A stretch of DNA of 64,000 nucleotides from Liolophura sinensis (GCF_032854445.1 NW_027017971.1:124001-188000); one strand, 5' to 3'; numbered from the stretch's first letter, positions 34,680 to 45,965 are shown. Numbers and translations are program-made. The notes: generated by a model not told the origin, from the letters alone.

Positions 34680-35488
34680 TTAAACAAGGTATCTCAGTCG
34701 CGCTTTGATTGCAACTGAAAGAATTCCCGGTGAAAAACTGGAATAAAAGTACCGTTAACAATGTGATCAGAAAGTTAGAAAGGACAGGTTCTCTAGAAAG
34801 GAAGTCAGGCAGTGGACGACTGCACTCAAAAATCGCATAGACAGATAGCATGGAATCTTGGAGTATCTCGGACTTCTGTGAGAAATATGACAAAAGAACT
34901 GGGATTAAAATCATACAAGCGAATACGGACTTCAATAAGGGATGAAACGGTTCGACAGAAAAAAAATGCGCTGCAGATACCTTGATGATAAGTTTCCGAA
35001 TGAGAAGGTGAAGAAAATTGGCTTCACGGATCAAAAAAACTTTCAGTTTGAGATTGCACGCAATAGACAGAACGATCGCGTTTATGGCAAACGAAAGCGG
35101 GTCATTCATGTTAAAAGGCTGTACCATGAATCAAGTCGGTTTACAGAGAAGTTGATGGTTTCTGGCGGAGTTTGTTGACGCGGGAAAACCCTCATACATT
35201 TTACTGACACCGAAAAGACTAAGGTGAATTCCGAAAATTACATGAAACTTCTCGATCGTGGCCTTCTCCTTGATTTTCACCGGATGTACCCCAAAAAATG
35301 ACTTCGTCTTCCAGCAAGACAGCGCGCCATCCCATGCCAGCCATGCAACACAGCCGCATCTCTAGGAAGTGACGCCTTCATTCATAACCAAGGACGGTTG
35401 GCCACCGCAGAGCCCCGACTGCAATCCCATGGACTACTCTGTGTAGAATTCTCTGATCGAGAAGTTTTATGAAGGTCGCACGGAAAAA
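34680..35488 (+). pseudogene. Tc1/mariner DD37D transposase relic, truncated (unit 1)
   Basis: The N-terminal helix-turn-helix (VIRKLERTGSLERKSGSGR) is followed by GFTDQKNFQFEIARNRQNDR with the first catalytic Asp, RLYHESSRFTEKLMVSGGV, then in another frame FQQDSAPSHASHATQPHL with the second Asp and PPQSPDCNPMDYSV with the third. The second and third Asp are 37 residues apart, which suggests the DD37D branch. Several stops and frameshifts are present. The copy stops at EGRTEK where the duplication junction lies. Confidence 0.8.
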
Positions 35489-37505
35489 AAAAAAATCGGA
35501 ATTTTGAAACACCCGACAGATCAGACACAAGGTTCAGATAGAGTATAACTGCAGTGGAGTGTGTGTACATAATGTTAAAATACCAAGCAGCTGGTAAGTA
35601 AAGAAAGCAAAGAAAAATTATAGTAGTACTACCACAAACAGACAATCAATGCGAAACGAAGGGACCTAATTTATAAACACGCACATCAATGGACATCAAT
35701 GCATGGCTATGAATGATATGGATTTGTTAAGGATTGGTGTGTTTCTGTTTCCGCAATACTATGAGTGAGTGCTTGGGGTTTAACATCGTACCGCAATACT
35801 ATGAATTGGTTGTCTCAATGCAGGCTTTCGCATATGATGTACAATGGCAACAAATTACGCCCTTATTTACTGTTATTTATTTAGACAATAAAGCAGAACA
35901 GTTTGTCCTGTGAGGGTCCAAATTAACATTTGATTGAGAATTATTGATATCGATAAATGAATTATCGATACTGATAAACAACTTTTTGACATCGGTAATT
36001 CAGCCTTTTACTTGCACTTAAATACTGCTCCCTTCTAACATGTGGCAGCCATTTTTATCGAAAGTTTTAACTGAGGAAAACAAGTGGAAATTTCCAGGGT
36101 GTTTACATGTATTATACTAATACCTATGTCATTCGTGTGACATTGTCTGCATCATTAGTAATTGCGAATACGCTGCAATAACGCAGTAGAAACCGAATTA
36201 GACCATGTTGGTCTAAACCAGCCTGAGCCCACCATTCAGCATCCTTTTGTGGGGAACGCCGGGTTTGTCTCTTCAAAATGAAAACACAAATATACATATT
36301 TTCAAACCATGGATAAACCAGATATTTGTGATATCTGGTTACCTACTGAATTACTATTTCAGATGTGATCCGATTGAATTACTATTTCAGATGTGGCAAC
36401 AATCAGTTTATGTATGAACTGATAACATTATTGTGAAGTACATTTTCAAATCGTTCAAGAACACTTGTACATCTCCAACCCAATTCATCAGAACTATAAC
36501 TTCAGAAGTAGTTAAACATTCAGCTGTTTCTTTACTTGCCGCGGACGGCAAGTGGATTTATTTTTACTTGCCACTCGGCCGCAAATTTATTTTGACCCCT
36601 GGGAACTGTTTTTTGGTGTTTTTGTGTTGACTGAAAAATCTAACTATCACTACTCATCCAGTAACTGGTCATGCACGTTAATTTCAATTTTTCTTTTTTG
36701 CAATTTTACATTTCCTACTGCCATGGCAAAAAGTTGTCATCGCAAGTTGAGCCTAGGCCAGCTTTTATGACTGCACTGCTGAATGCCGCTGCTATTTTCG
36801 AGGGCCGTATCTAAACTTAATATTACCGTTAATGATCCATCTGTTAGTCATCATAGCCATAGCGGATTTCGAGTTCATACCCTCTTATTACTAAAGAAAA
36901 AGTACAAATGTACCATAACACAATGACATGGGCATCAGAAAACAGTTACTTGGAGTAAACTAACGATGCAGGAAATCAGGGAGCTGAATTGTAGTAAACT
37001 TATGAGATTCCTGAAAGAAAGGGGTGTCATTTTACACTGTATGTCTCAGGAGCACAGCTAGCCAGGTGATTTGTAAATTAATGTCAACAAAAGTTGTTTA
37101 CCATTTTTACAAGTCACATGATACAGGCAGACTTTTTAACCTCTGGCGACAAAAGAGCTCAATACTCCCCTGTTGATATGCACCTGCACAAAAATATTTA
37201 AAGATACAATGTTTTACTACGATCAAAATTTATAACCACTGCAAAGCAGTCTGTAATAATCACAGGTACAAAAATGTACTAAAGTCTTATTTTGTTTTAC
37301 ATGTCAACAGGCAAGACATTACTTTGGAAAAAACTTTAAACACACCACCACCTCCTTATGTTTGTACTTTATTTTTCGTACAGTCCACTACACGAATACA
37401 GCTGTATGAATTTAAGGTCTGAGATGAGTTTCTTACTCCCCCTCACACACACGCTTGGTATCAATACTGAGAGGATTAATAAACTTCAAGGAAGAGGTTT
37501 TTTAC

Positions 37506-37544
37506 CTTTCTAGCTTCAATCTCAGTCTGCAAACTGGTTTTCAG
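37506..37544 (-). CDS. candidate 39-nt microexon (unit 2)
   Basis: Identical to 32806-32844, including splice signals, through the tandem duplication. Confidence 0.3.
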
Positions 37545-39024
37545 CTATAATGGAAAAACAAACAAATTACACAATAATTGCCAAATAATGATATATTTTT
37601 TGTCCATGTGTACATGTAAGTCGCCACTTTTACATGATTCAGAGAATTCTATTGATTTTACAAAGGGTGTTTTAACGTTGGTTTGAAAGGCAAAATAATA
37701 TCTGCCTGAAAAAAATTTGTTGAATTGAAAGACATCGAAATGTGCAGTGCATATAGTGCATAAATGAAGCTTATAATAATTATTGCCAAACTAAATATAG
37801 CAATTTGCAGCTTAGTGTCTGGTGCACAAGGATATCTGCATCAATTCAAACAAGGCATTCACAACTTCAGATCCCGGAAATGTTACACAAGTCTTGAATC
37901 TTTAATCCCAAATTTTCATGTTGCATCAGTACCAACTTCTGACAGCTGAATTTACCCTAACTCTTGTTTCCTTTTCACAATTTACAGTCGACATCGCCTG
38001 TTACCAGCAATGTTGAGAATTACAACCAGGTTTCCATAAAAAAATCATGTCTGATTACTTGATCTGCCTATCTTTAATGGAAATGAAAAAAAAAAGTTCT
38101 TTGAAACAATACAGTACTTACCATTTGTTTTCCCCGTGACAACATCATCACATGGTCATTCCGTCAAACTTTAAGGGAATTTGAAAAAAAAAAACAAGGC
38201 ATAAGGGATCACCATTTTTTTTTTGGCTTTTTTGTTGCTTTCAAATGTAAGGGTACTACAGACATCGAATTTAGTTGTCAAAAGTTCATCTTTCCAACAG
38301 CCAGCAGGTACCTTGCCAGGATTTGGCAGAATTTCGAATGCACAACCTGGTGAATTTAGGCCATTAACCCGGAATTTAAGATGGGGTGTCCAAAAGACAG
38401 GGTCTTGGGGGCTGCAGCGTGAGGCCTAAAAGGTTTGCATGGGCGAAATTAATTAATTCCAATAGAAATTATCCAAAACGCATCTGCCACTACCTTTCAG
38501 TGAAAATGTCCCTGTGGAAGTGGATTCTCGGCTTCACGTTTTCGTAGGTAGTGACAATCTAGCTAGTGTGGGGCTTGTCTCGATCATTACTGTGCTCAGA
38601 TCTTGCCGACCTTAATTCTACATTAAGAATGATAATGATTGAGTCAATGAATTTAGGCCAGCATAATGAACACAAATAAAATGATTTTTAGTCAATATTT
38701 GATAATTTTCCATATATTAGTAAATATAATCTAATTGAATGAAATCATTCTCACAACACCTATACCTTAGCCCCACTCTAATTTAATATTTCCATCGAAT
38801 TCTTATTGTGGGCTTAATGCTAAAATTTAAATATTTACATTCATACAAAGTAAGGAAATAAAACCCTAATTAAATATTAACATTATTTTTTTCAGCAATA
38901 TTTACATGTACACAGACCAAATTTCAATTTCACCCTTTAAGATTCCTGTTCGTGGGACCAAAGTCAAAATAGCGTCAAAAGCGCATGTTCCGCCATTTCA
39001 AAATGATTTTATACCTTGTTTTAC

Positions 39025-39203
39025 CTGAAAAGGTAACGAATTGGTCCGCCATCTTCTCGGTATACGGCGCGCAAACGTTTGTTCCATAAACTGATTGATA
39101 TAAGCGTCATATCCGACATTCGTATACCATGTGTAGTCCGTGAAGGGCGTTCCAAGTAAATAATCGCAAGATCCATTTCCAAAACAACGTTTAACACTAG
39201 CTC
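39025..39203 (-). CDS. internal exon of unknown gene (unit 2)
   Basis: Same sequence and splice signals as 34325-34503, produced by the tandem duplication. If the gene is real, it would carry this exon twice in tandem. Confidence 0.4.
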
Positions 39204-39379
39204 CTACAGACAAAGGTATGTAAGAAATTATACAAATAGGAAATAAAGCCGGTAACACACAAGAGAGAAGCGGTCATCAGTTTTCAATGATGCCGGGCAG
39301 ACAGTGGATATTCCAGACATCAATTCCATATCAAAGTTCAAAATCGTAGTCCATGAATGAGTACCAGGTCAAATAACAA

Positions 39380-40320
39380 TTAAACAAGGTATCTCAGTCG
39401 CGCTTTGATTGCAACTGAAAGAATTCCCGGTGAAAAACTGGAATAAAAGTACCGTTAACAATGTGATCAGAAAGTTAGAAAGGACAGGTTCTCTAGAAAG
39501 GAAGTCAGGCAGTGGACGACTGCACTCAAAAATCGCATAGACAGATAGCATGGAATCTTGGAGTATCTCGGACTTCTGTGAGAAATATGACAAAAGAACT
39601 GGGATTAAAATCATACAAGCGAATACGGACTTCAATAAGGGATGAAACGGTTCGACAGAAAAAAAAATGCGCTGCAGATACCTTGATGATAAGTTTCCGA
39701 ATGAGAAGGTGAAGAAAATTGGCTTCACGGATCAAAAAAACTTTCAGTTTGAGATTGCACGCAATAGACAGAACGATCGCGTTTATGGCAAACGAAAGCG
39801 GGTCATTCATGTTAAAAGGCTGTACCATGAATCAAGTCGGTTTACAGAGAAGTTGATGGTTTCTGGCGGAGTTTGTTGACGCGGGAAAACCCTCATACAT
39901 TTTACTGACACCGAAAAGACTAAGGTGAATTCCGAAAATTACATGAAACTTCTCGATCGTGGCCTTCTCCTTGATTTTCACCGGATGTACCCCAAAAAAT
40001 GACTTCGTCTTCCAGCAAGACAGCGCGCCATCCCATGCCAGCCATGCAACACAGCCGCATCTCTAGGAAGTGACGCCTTCATTCATAACCAAGGACGGTT
40101 GGCCACCGCAGAGCCCCGACTGCAATCCCATGGACTACTCTGTGTAGAATTCTCTGATCGAGAAGTTTTATGAAGGTCGCACGGAAAAATCCACTGAAGA
40201 TAACTTCAAGGCACGCATCGAGGACTGCTGGAAAAAATTACTCTTAAGGAGATTCGGGACTCGTAGACCTCGCAGTCATGGTAGGAGGAAGTTCAATAGA
40301 AACATGATTCACAAACACGT
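39380..40320 (+). pseudogene. Tc1/mariner DD37D transposase relic (unit 2)
   Basis: Same relic as in unit 1, but continuing past the duplication end through FKARIEDCWKKL to a C-terminus near 40320. One extra A in a homopolymer near 39660 changes the frame relative to unit 1 and leaves a 66-codon frame at 39512-39712 (QIAWNLGVSRTSVRNMTKEL). The transposase is inactive. Inverted terminal repeats were not found. Confidence 0.8.
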
Positions 40321-40331
40321 TACAGTTAGCT

Positions 40332-41085
40332 ATTTCGTAGGATTGTAGTATGACACCAATAGCATGCATGCTCTACGCACAGTATTATATGCACTGCCAT
40401 TGAATTTGTTAAAACAGGTAATTCAAGACGTATCCAATAACATACACAATTTTAACGTTCCACCTCACCTTGTTCGTCTGTGTCAAGACATAAATATGTA
40501 TCTCTCATTATTATTACTTAATCTCAACCAGTGATGACAAGTGATTCACAATATCTACACACTAAATATGACATCAGGGTTGTTCTGAACGTCCTTTGGA
40601 TTCAGTTGGAACATTTTGACAGTTATTGTATTAAGCATTATATATGTAATGCTATGTAATGCATTGCTATCATCTGGATTTTGGAAAGAAAGCTTCAGAC
40701 TTATGATAGGTTTCATGGCATTGTTGATCACCCCTGTATTTGACCGCACACATGTACCAAGGCAAAATTCTCCTCACCCCAATGAAAGAGGAACACTGAC
40801 AACTCCTTAGTACAGCCTCCATCACATTTTAAGTTGCAAGGTTTCATTCAAGTGCTGATGGGCTGCCGGTTGTACAATGAGTTGCAGAGCCAATTGGTTG
40901 CTCGTTATAGGACGAGTCCCAGAAGAGGATTGATTGCTGGTTATAGGGCCACTAAAATTGTGGAGCATTAACATTGTGTATGTTATTGGATACGTCTTGA
41001 ATTACCTGTTTTAGCAAATTCAGTGGCAGTGCATATAATACTGTGCGTAGATGTCTATTGATGTCATACTACAATCCTACGAAAT
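40332..41085. mobile_element. foldback/MITE-like element with about 125-bp inverted arms
   Basis: The left arm (40332-40463) begins ATTTCGTAGGATTGTAGTAT; the right arm (40962-41085) is its inverted copy ending ATACTACAATCCTACGAAAT, with few mismatches and a 4-bp gap. The interior has no transposase and includes part of the 36-bp minisatellite. It could be a non-autonomous transposon or an inverted duplication. Confidence 0.7.
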
Positions 41086-41331
41086 GAAGAGGATTGGTTG
41101 CTGGGTATAGGACGAGTTCCAGAAGAGGATTGGTGCCTGGTTATAGGACAGGCTCAAGGGGAGAATTGGTGGCTGGTTATAGGGCGGGTTCAAGGGGAGA
41201 ATTGATGGCTGGTCACAGGACGGGTTCAAGAGGGAGAATTGGTGGTTGGTTACATGACGGGTTCAAGGGGAGAATTGGTAACTGGTTGCAAGAGGAGCTC
41301 CAGGGGAGGATTGGTTGCTGCTTCCAGGACG
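40860..41331. repeat. 36-bp minisatellite, left part
   Basis: Repeats of a unit like GAGAATTGGTGGCTGGTTAT followed by AGGGCGGGTTCAAGGG, period about 36 bp, with diverged copies. The unit produces a long repetitive frame (GSRGELVAGYR type), which I do not consider a gene. The right arm of the foldback element interrupts the array. Confidence 0.85.
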
Positions 41332-41343
41332 ACTTTCATAGGA

Positions 41344-41594
41344 TTTATTTATTTGATTGGCGTTTTACGCCGTACTCAAGAATATTTCACTTATACGACG
41401 GCGGTCAGCATTATGGTGGGTGGAAACCAGGCAGAGCCCGGGGGAAACCCACGACAATCCGCAGGTTGATGGCAGACCTTCCAACGTGCGGCTGGAGAGG
41501 AAGCATGAGCTGGACTTGAACTCACAGCGACCGCATTGGTGAGAGACTCCTTGGTCATCACGCTGCGCTAACCAACTGAGCCACGGAGGCCCCT
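41344..41594 (-). repeat. full-length SINE-A with target-site duplication
   Basis: Complete copy in reverse orientation, from the poly-TTTA tail end to the tRNA-like head (CTAACCAACTGAGCCACGG). Flanked by the perfect 12-bp repeat ACTTTCATAGGA (41332-41343 and 41595-41606). It splits the minisatellite and serves as the reference copy for the family here. Confidence 0.95.
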
Positions 41595-41606
41595 ACTTTC
41601 ATAGGA

Positions 41607-41720
41607 GGATTGGTTGCCGGTTGTAGGATGAGCTGCAGATGCGAGCTAGTTGCTGGTTGTTGGACAAGTTGCTGGTCAGGCCATTTGACTGCTGGCTGTT
41701 GGGCGAGTTTCTGAGGCAGA
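41607..41720. repeat. 36-bp minisatellite, right part
   Basis: The array resumes after the SINE with GGATTGGTTGCCGGTTGTAG and decays to the right. Confidence 0.75.
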
Positions 41721-41959
41721 TTGCTTATGTATGCATCCGCAATGCTTATCCTTTGTGTGTGTCTGGCTCATTTTCATCACAAGAGGATGACTGAAAGTAC
41801 TAGAAGCAGGCCTCTCTTTGGAACATACTAGTATACCTTTCACGCTTGCTTTGTCAAGCATGTAGTACTTTCTTCCGTTTTGTAGTACATACTTTAAATT
41901 TTGGATCCACAGGAAACCACAACTCTCCACATGGTACATCTTATCTAGACCTATATTCG

Positions 41960-42074
41960 TGCAAATACCAAAATGGTTTCTCTGGTGGTCAAATTCATGG
42001 TTGTGCCTGGTTCCGCTTAACCTGGGGCTAGAGTAAGGATATTGATCGTCTTGAATCAGATCGCCACGTTGGAT
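41960..42074. repeat. host repeat left of Tc1 insertion
   Basis: CTAGAGTAAGGATATTGATCG...GATCGCCACGTTGG aligns with GTTTGAGGAAGGATACTCATC...GATTGCCACATTAA near 44248-44300. Together with 43613-43920 it forms the copy that the Tc1 split. Confidence 0.65.
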
Positions 42075-43612
42075 ATATACTATCCAAAAAAAGGAACGCA
42101 TAACCCGGTATTTTGCGGAGGTGATGCAGTCTTTTCAATTATGCATAACGAAATAAGAATTGCTGTTGTGCAAATATTTTTTACACAGATTAAGGAAGGG
42201 TCCATATCTAGACAACAAGGCCATCAACTTGAGGTAAGACACTCACAATGAGTCTCCCACTTGAGTGGAATGTCAGTATCTGTTGTGACCACGACGGGCA
42301 CGAATAACAGTTCTGACACGCCTTGTCATGGACTGGATGAGACGCTGGATAGAGGCCTGGGGAATGTTCTGCCACTCCTCCTGCAAACATGCAACTTGCT
42401 CTTGAAGCGTTTGGGGTTGAGGTTGACGTTGGCGTAGACGTCGATCAAGTTCATCCCACAGATGCTCAATTGGGTTAAGATCCGGGGAACGGGACGGCCA
42501 GGGTAGCACATTTACATTGTTTTCGGCGAGGAAGTCCCTTGTGACACGTGCCGTGTGCGGTCTGGCGTTGTCCTGCTGGAACAACTCCCGCTGAACGTCA
42601 ATGACAGGTAAGAGGTGTGGCTGCAGGATGGTGTCTCGGTATCGTACGGCCGTAAGATTTCCCTGAACGTGGACAAGATTTGTACGACCAGTATACGATA
42701 TTGCTGCCCACATCATCACACTCCCTCCACCAAATCTGTCCACTTGGCGTACGCAGTTAGGGGCATAACGTTCGTGAGCACGTCTGTAAACCCGGTTTCT
42801 ACCATCACGTCTCTGCAATAGAAATCTGGACTCATTACTGAACCAAATGCGTCGCCAGTTGCGTAGATTCCATGCAGTCACGTTGTTACACCATCGGAGG
42901 CGATTGGAGCGATGGTGAGGACGCAGCACGATCCCAACATAGGGCCTCCTGGCTCTCAGTCCATGTTCCCTCAGCCTGTTCCGCACTGTCTGACCTGATA
43001 TCCTCCTCAGTCCCGGTATGCTGGCTGCTGTGCTTTCAGCTGTAGCACAACGGTCACGCAAATGGAGGACCCTTATGTAGCGATCTTGGGCTGCTGTAGT
43101 GACACGTGGTCGACCTGAACGCCAACAGTCATTTGTTGTCCCAGTATTGTTGTAGCGGACAGCAAGCCGTGAAATCGTGCTCTGGCTGACGTGTAGACGC
43201 CTAGAAATGGACGATTGGGACTCTCCAGCTTGAAGTCTTCCAATGGCAATATTTCTTATGACAGTGTCAAGACGTGGCATGTTGAATCAGCTTGAAAACA
43301 CCACTTGAAAGACGCCGATTTCCGGCCCAAAGTTGCGGTTTTATAGTCACACACTGCATGCTTTCCATGCGTAAGTTCGGCGTGTAAGACTGCACGTGAT
43401 GCAGTGTGGTGCTGTATTTTTTACTTCTTCCAAAAATGGCCTCCAAACTCAACATTTTCAACCAAGAAATGTTTTGAGGAATAAAATGTGTGCTAACTGT
43501 GACTATTAACAATATTAAAACACATTTTGCTCATGAAATGAAGACAAAATGTATTTATTTCATTTTAAAATAAAACAAAACACCCATGCGTTTCTTTTTT
43601 TGGATAGTATAT
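42075..43612 (-). mobile_element. complete Tc1-type DNA transposon
   Basis: About 1.54 kb with terminal inverted repeats: the left end ATATACTATCCAAAAAAAGG then AACGCAT; the right end, read inward, is ATATACTATCCAAAAAAAGA then AACGCAT. TA at both borders is the expected target duplication. It encloses one uninterrupted transposase on the minus strand. Size, ends and gene match Tc1 elements. Confidence 0.92.
42273..43280 (-). CDS. Tc1 transposase, uninterrupted, first catalytic Asp replaced by Asn
   Basis: 335 codons, about the usual length. Residues 1-110 hold two helix-turn-helix motifs (SISRRLHVSQSTISRLAVRY) with the linker GRPRVT between them. The catalytic DDE domain follows: IWFSNESRF around residue 149, FQQDNARPHTAR with D237, and SPDLNPIEHLW with E272. 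D237 and E272 are 34 residues apart, as in DD34E Tc1. At position 149 the codon is AAT (Asn) where Asp is expected (usually FSDE), which should abolish metal binding and cleavage. The start ATG at 43280 gives MPRLDTVI, typical for the family. It could still bind DNA. Confidence 0.95.
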   Translation of the reverse strand: MPRLDTVIRNIAIGRLQAGESQSSISRRLHVSQSTISRLAVRYNNTGTTNDCWRSGRPRVTTAAQDRYIRVLHLRDRCATAESTAASIPGLRRISGQTVRNRLREHGLRARRPYVGIVLRPHHRSNRLRWCNNVTAWNLRNWRRIWFSNESRFLLQRRDGRNRVYRRAHERYAPNCVRQVDRFGGGSVMMWAAISYTGRTNLVHVQGNLTAVRYRDTILQPHLLPVIDVQRELFQQDNARPHTARVTRDFLAENNVNVLPWPSRSPDLNPIEHLWDELDRRLRQRQPQPQTLQEQVACLQEEWQNIPQASIQRLIQSMTRRVRTVIRARRGHNRY

Positions 43613-43920
43613 GAACAGTTGTAATCAAAGCGGAACTGAAATACATATTTTGTTATCGACAACTTATATTCTAGCATGATGCACCATTTGAATACTGATT
43701 TCACTCAGACGCCTAGAACATACCTTACGTCTTTTCAACTTCATTGAGAACTATTCACTGCTGCTCATTTCGACATTCCGTCCTATTTTCGTACTTAATA
43801 CATCTTATTAGTTCTTTATTGATTTATGTTATACATCATTTTGGGAATCGGCCTTGTGATTATTGACCTGAGGCCTTCTTATTCTTTGATGCCTGGCATA
43901 CAAATGTCTGATTCTCCCTG
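43613..43920. repeat. host repeat right of Tc1 insertion
   Basis: Contains CAACTTATATTCTAGC and TTTGAATACTGATTTC, then GTCCTATTTTCGTACTT and ACATCATTTTGGGAATCG. All have counterparts in the same order at 44304-44555. Confidence 0.7.
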
Positions 43921-44229
43921 TCTCGGAGAATTGACGATAATAGGGATAGTTTCAGTTTTGATATTGTTAATTATCCTTACTTGGATAGCAATGTAACGAA
44001 GTGTCCTGTATAAGTCGTGTTCATATCTCGACTTGTAGCAGCTATTACATCTTGTGTGTTGTGGGACGATTTCAATGACCATCACAAGTTATTACTGCCA
44101 GAACCAATATGTCAAGGTCGTTCAATCAAACACCGTCACTCTAAGTTTCTTAAGTTGTACGATGAGTATCACTCCCTCGTAAGTAAATATGGACAAATCG
44201 TCCTGAATCTATGGTGCTCTGTTTCATAA

Positions 44230-44555
44230 CTGTGTCGTATCCCCTGAGTTTGAGGAAGGATACTCATCGTGTTGGATTAGATTGCCACATTAAATATATG
44301 AACGTCAACTGTCAAATAAATTACGTGAATATCGAAGCGCTGCTGAGATTTATATTTTGTTAACGATAACTTATATTCTAGCGTGGTACATGATTTGAAT
44401 ACTGATTTTCTTTGCATGATTCTGTCCTATTTTCGTACTTTATTAGGTGTTTGATGGTTTGTGTTATACAGCGTTTTGGGAATTGATGATGCCATTATCG
44501 ATCTGGAACGTCCTTTTTGGTTGACAGGTGATACACAACTGTCTGTTTCGATGCA
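44230..44555. repeat. uninterrupted paralogue of the repeat split by Tc1
   Basis: It reads through ATATATGAAC at about 44300, where the other copy carries the transposon. A third, inverted segment is at 45085-45155 (GAATATAAGTTGTCGATAAC). Confidence 0.65.
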
Positions 44556-44559
44556 TCCA

Positions 44560-45080
44560 TTGTAGACTGAACATGTTTTCCCAGAGGCTTTCAGATAACT
44601 TCGTATTGTTTTAAGGTTTCAGTCTTATTGAAGAATCTGCAAAGAAAAAAGGTTTCTCGCTTTCTGGTTGTAATGGGAACTTCAATCCTGCTAGCATTTC
44701 GTCTGGTAAGAACATGCACTGTGATAGTGCACTGCTGCTGTTGATTTTACACTCAAACTTTGAATCTTCACACATCTGTCTAAAAATATTTAATTTTTAC
44801 GGAAACACCAGTTATTAAATACATTTATAGGCTGCACCTACACCCCAGCCTAAATTTAGTTCACAGTGAAATTATAGTTCTAGGGACATTGTGGACAATA
44901 ATGACGTTCAGAAAGTACAATACTGGAAAACACAAATAAACCACAAATATAAGTGTATATTCATCATGTCACATTAGGCTGTCACGTGGAATGTATGATC
45001 AATTGTAATCAAAGCGATTAGTATCTATGTATCTCAGTTTCAATGGCATTAGAAAGACACAAGCTATGTGCTAGGCGACT
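44560..45080. other. non-coding, no gene seen
   Basis: No exon or recognised element. Confidence 0.4.
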
Positions 45081-45164
45081 GACTGAAATCAATATTCAAA
45101 TCCTCTACCAAGCTAGAATATAAGTTGTCGATAACAAAATATATATCTCAGTTACGCTTTTATA

Positions 45165-45365
45165 ATTCAAGACGATGAATATACAGCCTCTAGCCCTGGA
45201 TTAAGCAGATTTAGACACCCTCATGAAATTCTGAACGTCCTGTCCATATTTACAAGAGAACTATACTCATTGTAAAAATTAAGTGAAAGCGTTTGAAAAA
45301 ATAACCTTGACACACCAGTTTGTGCAGTAGTAAATTGTGACGTTGATTCAAATCGCCACATAACA
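45165..45365. repeat. dispersed repeat, copy 2 (other copy 29010-29230)
   Basis: Shares GACGATGAATATACAGCCTC-like, TGTCCATATTTACA and AAAATAACCTTGACACAC-like blocks with the other copy in the same order. Confidence 0.6.
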
Positions 45366-45578
45366 CACAGGATCTAACAATGCTACAAGGCGAAAATGGA
45401 CACGCCGTAAGAAGAAATCTTTCGATATGATTTAGAATGTCAAAATTGAACTGTTCCTCTTGTTGTAAAGCGAGAGAGGAAGACGTTTTTGGTGTTGTAC
45501 CAGTACAGGTCCAGACAAAATGTCTGGAGAGTCTGTGGTTTCCTTTAAATCCAATGAAGATGGATATATATCTTTCAC

Positions 45579-45802
45579 CTGGGCCTCCGCGGCTCAGTTG
45601 CTTAGCGCGCCCTCACCAATGCGTTCGCTATGAGTTCAAGTCCAGCTCATGCTGGCTTCCTCTCCAGCCGTAAGTGGGAAGGTCTGCCAGCAACCTGCAG
45701 ATGGCGGTGGGTTTTCCCCGGGCTATGCCCGGTTTCCACCCACCATAATGCTGGCCGCCGTCGTATAAGTGAGTACGGCGTAAAACACCAATCAAATAAT
45801 AA
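45579..45802 (+). repeat. SINE-A copy with target-site duplication
   Basis: The head is GGGCCTCCGCGGCTCAGTTG, which has a good A-box, and the B-box region is GAGTTCAAGTCC. Flanked by the perfect 13-bp repeat ATATATCTTTCAC (45566-45578 and 45803-45815). A small deletion removes AAATATTCTT from the tail. Confidence 0.95.
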
Positions 45803-45965
45803 ATATATCTTTCACTGCCTTTGCTACGTATGTTTTTTCTTTACAGCTAGCAAATCATCAATGAACTGTTTATTGAATGAAAAATATCAGGCCTGCGAGG
45901 AATACTCCTTAGTAGTTTATGCATATAGTCATATTCGTACGAGAACAGGTACAGGTCAGCCATAA

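Larger units (their letters stand above)
30795..35494. repeat. 4.7-kb tandem duplication, unit 1
   Basis: It matches 35495-40189 at a constant offset of 4,700 bp, with no substitutions where I compared. The single difference is one A fewer in a run of eight or nine As near 34960. Unit 1 ends inside a transposase relic, where CGG is followed by 12 As and then directly by the start of unit 2. Confidence 0.95.
35495..40189. repeat. 4.7-kb tandem duplication, unit 2
   Basis: The second copy, in direct orientation. At its right end CGG plus five As continues into the rest of the transposase relic (to about 40320). The original arrangement is therefore at this end, and unit 1 is the truncated one. 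Confidence 0.95.

Noticed and set aside
41094-41519. Repetitive plus-strand frame of GSRGELVAGYR units
   Set aside because: It is the 36-bp minisatellite (a multiple of three) followed by a SINE. No start context or domain.
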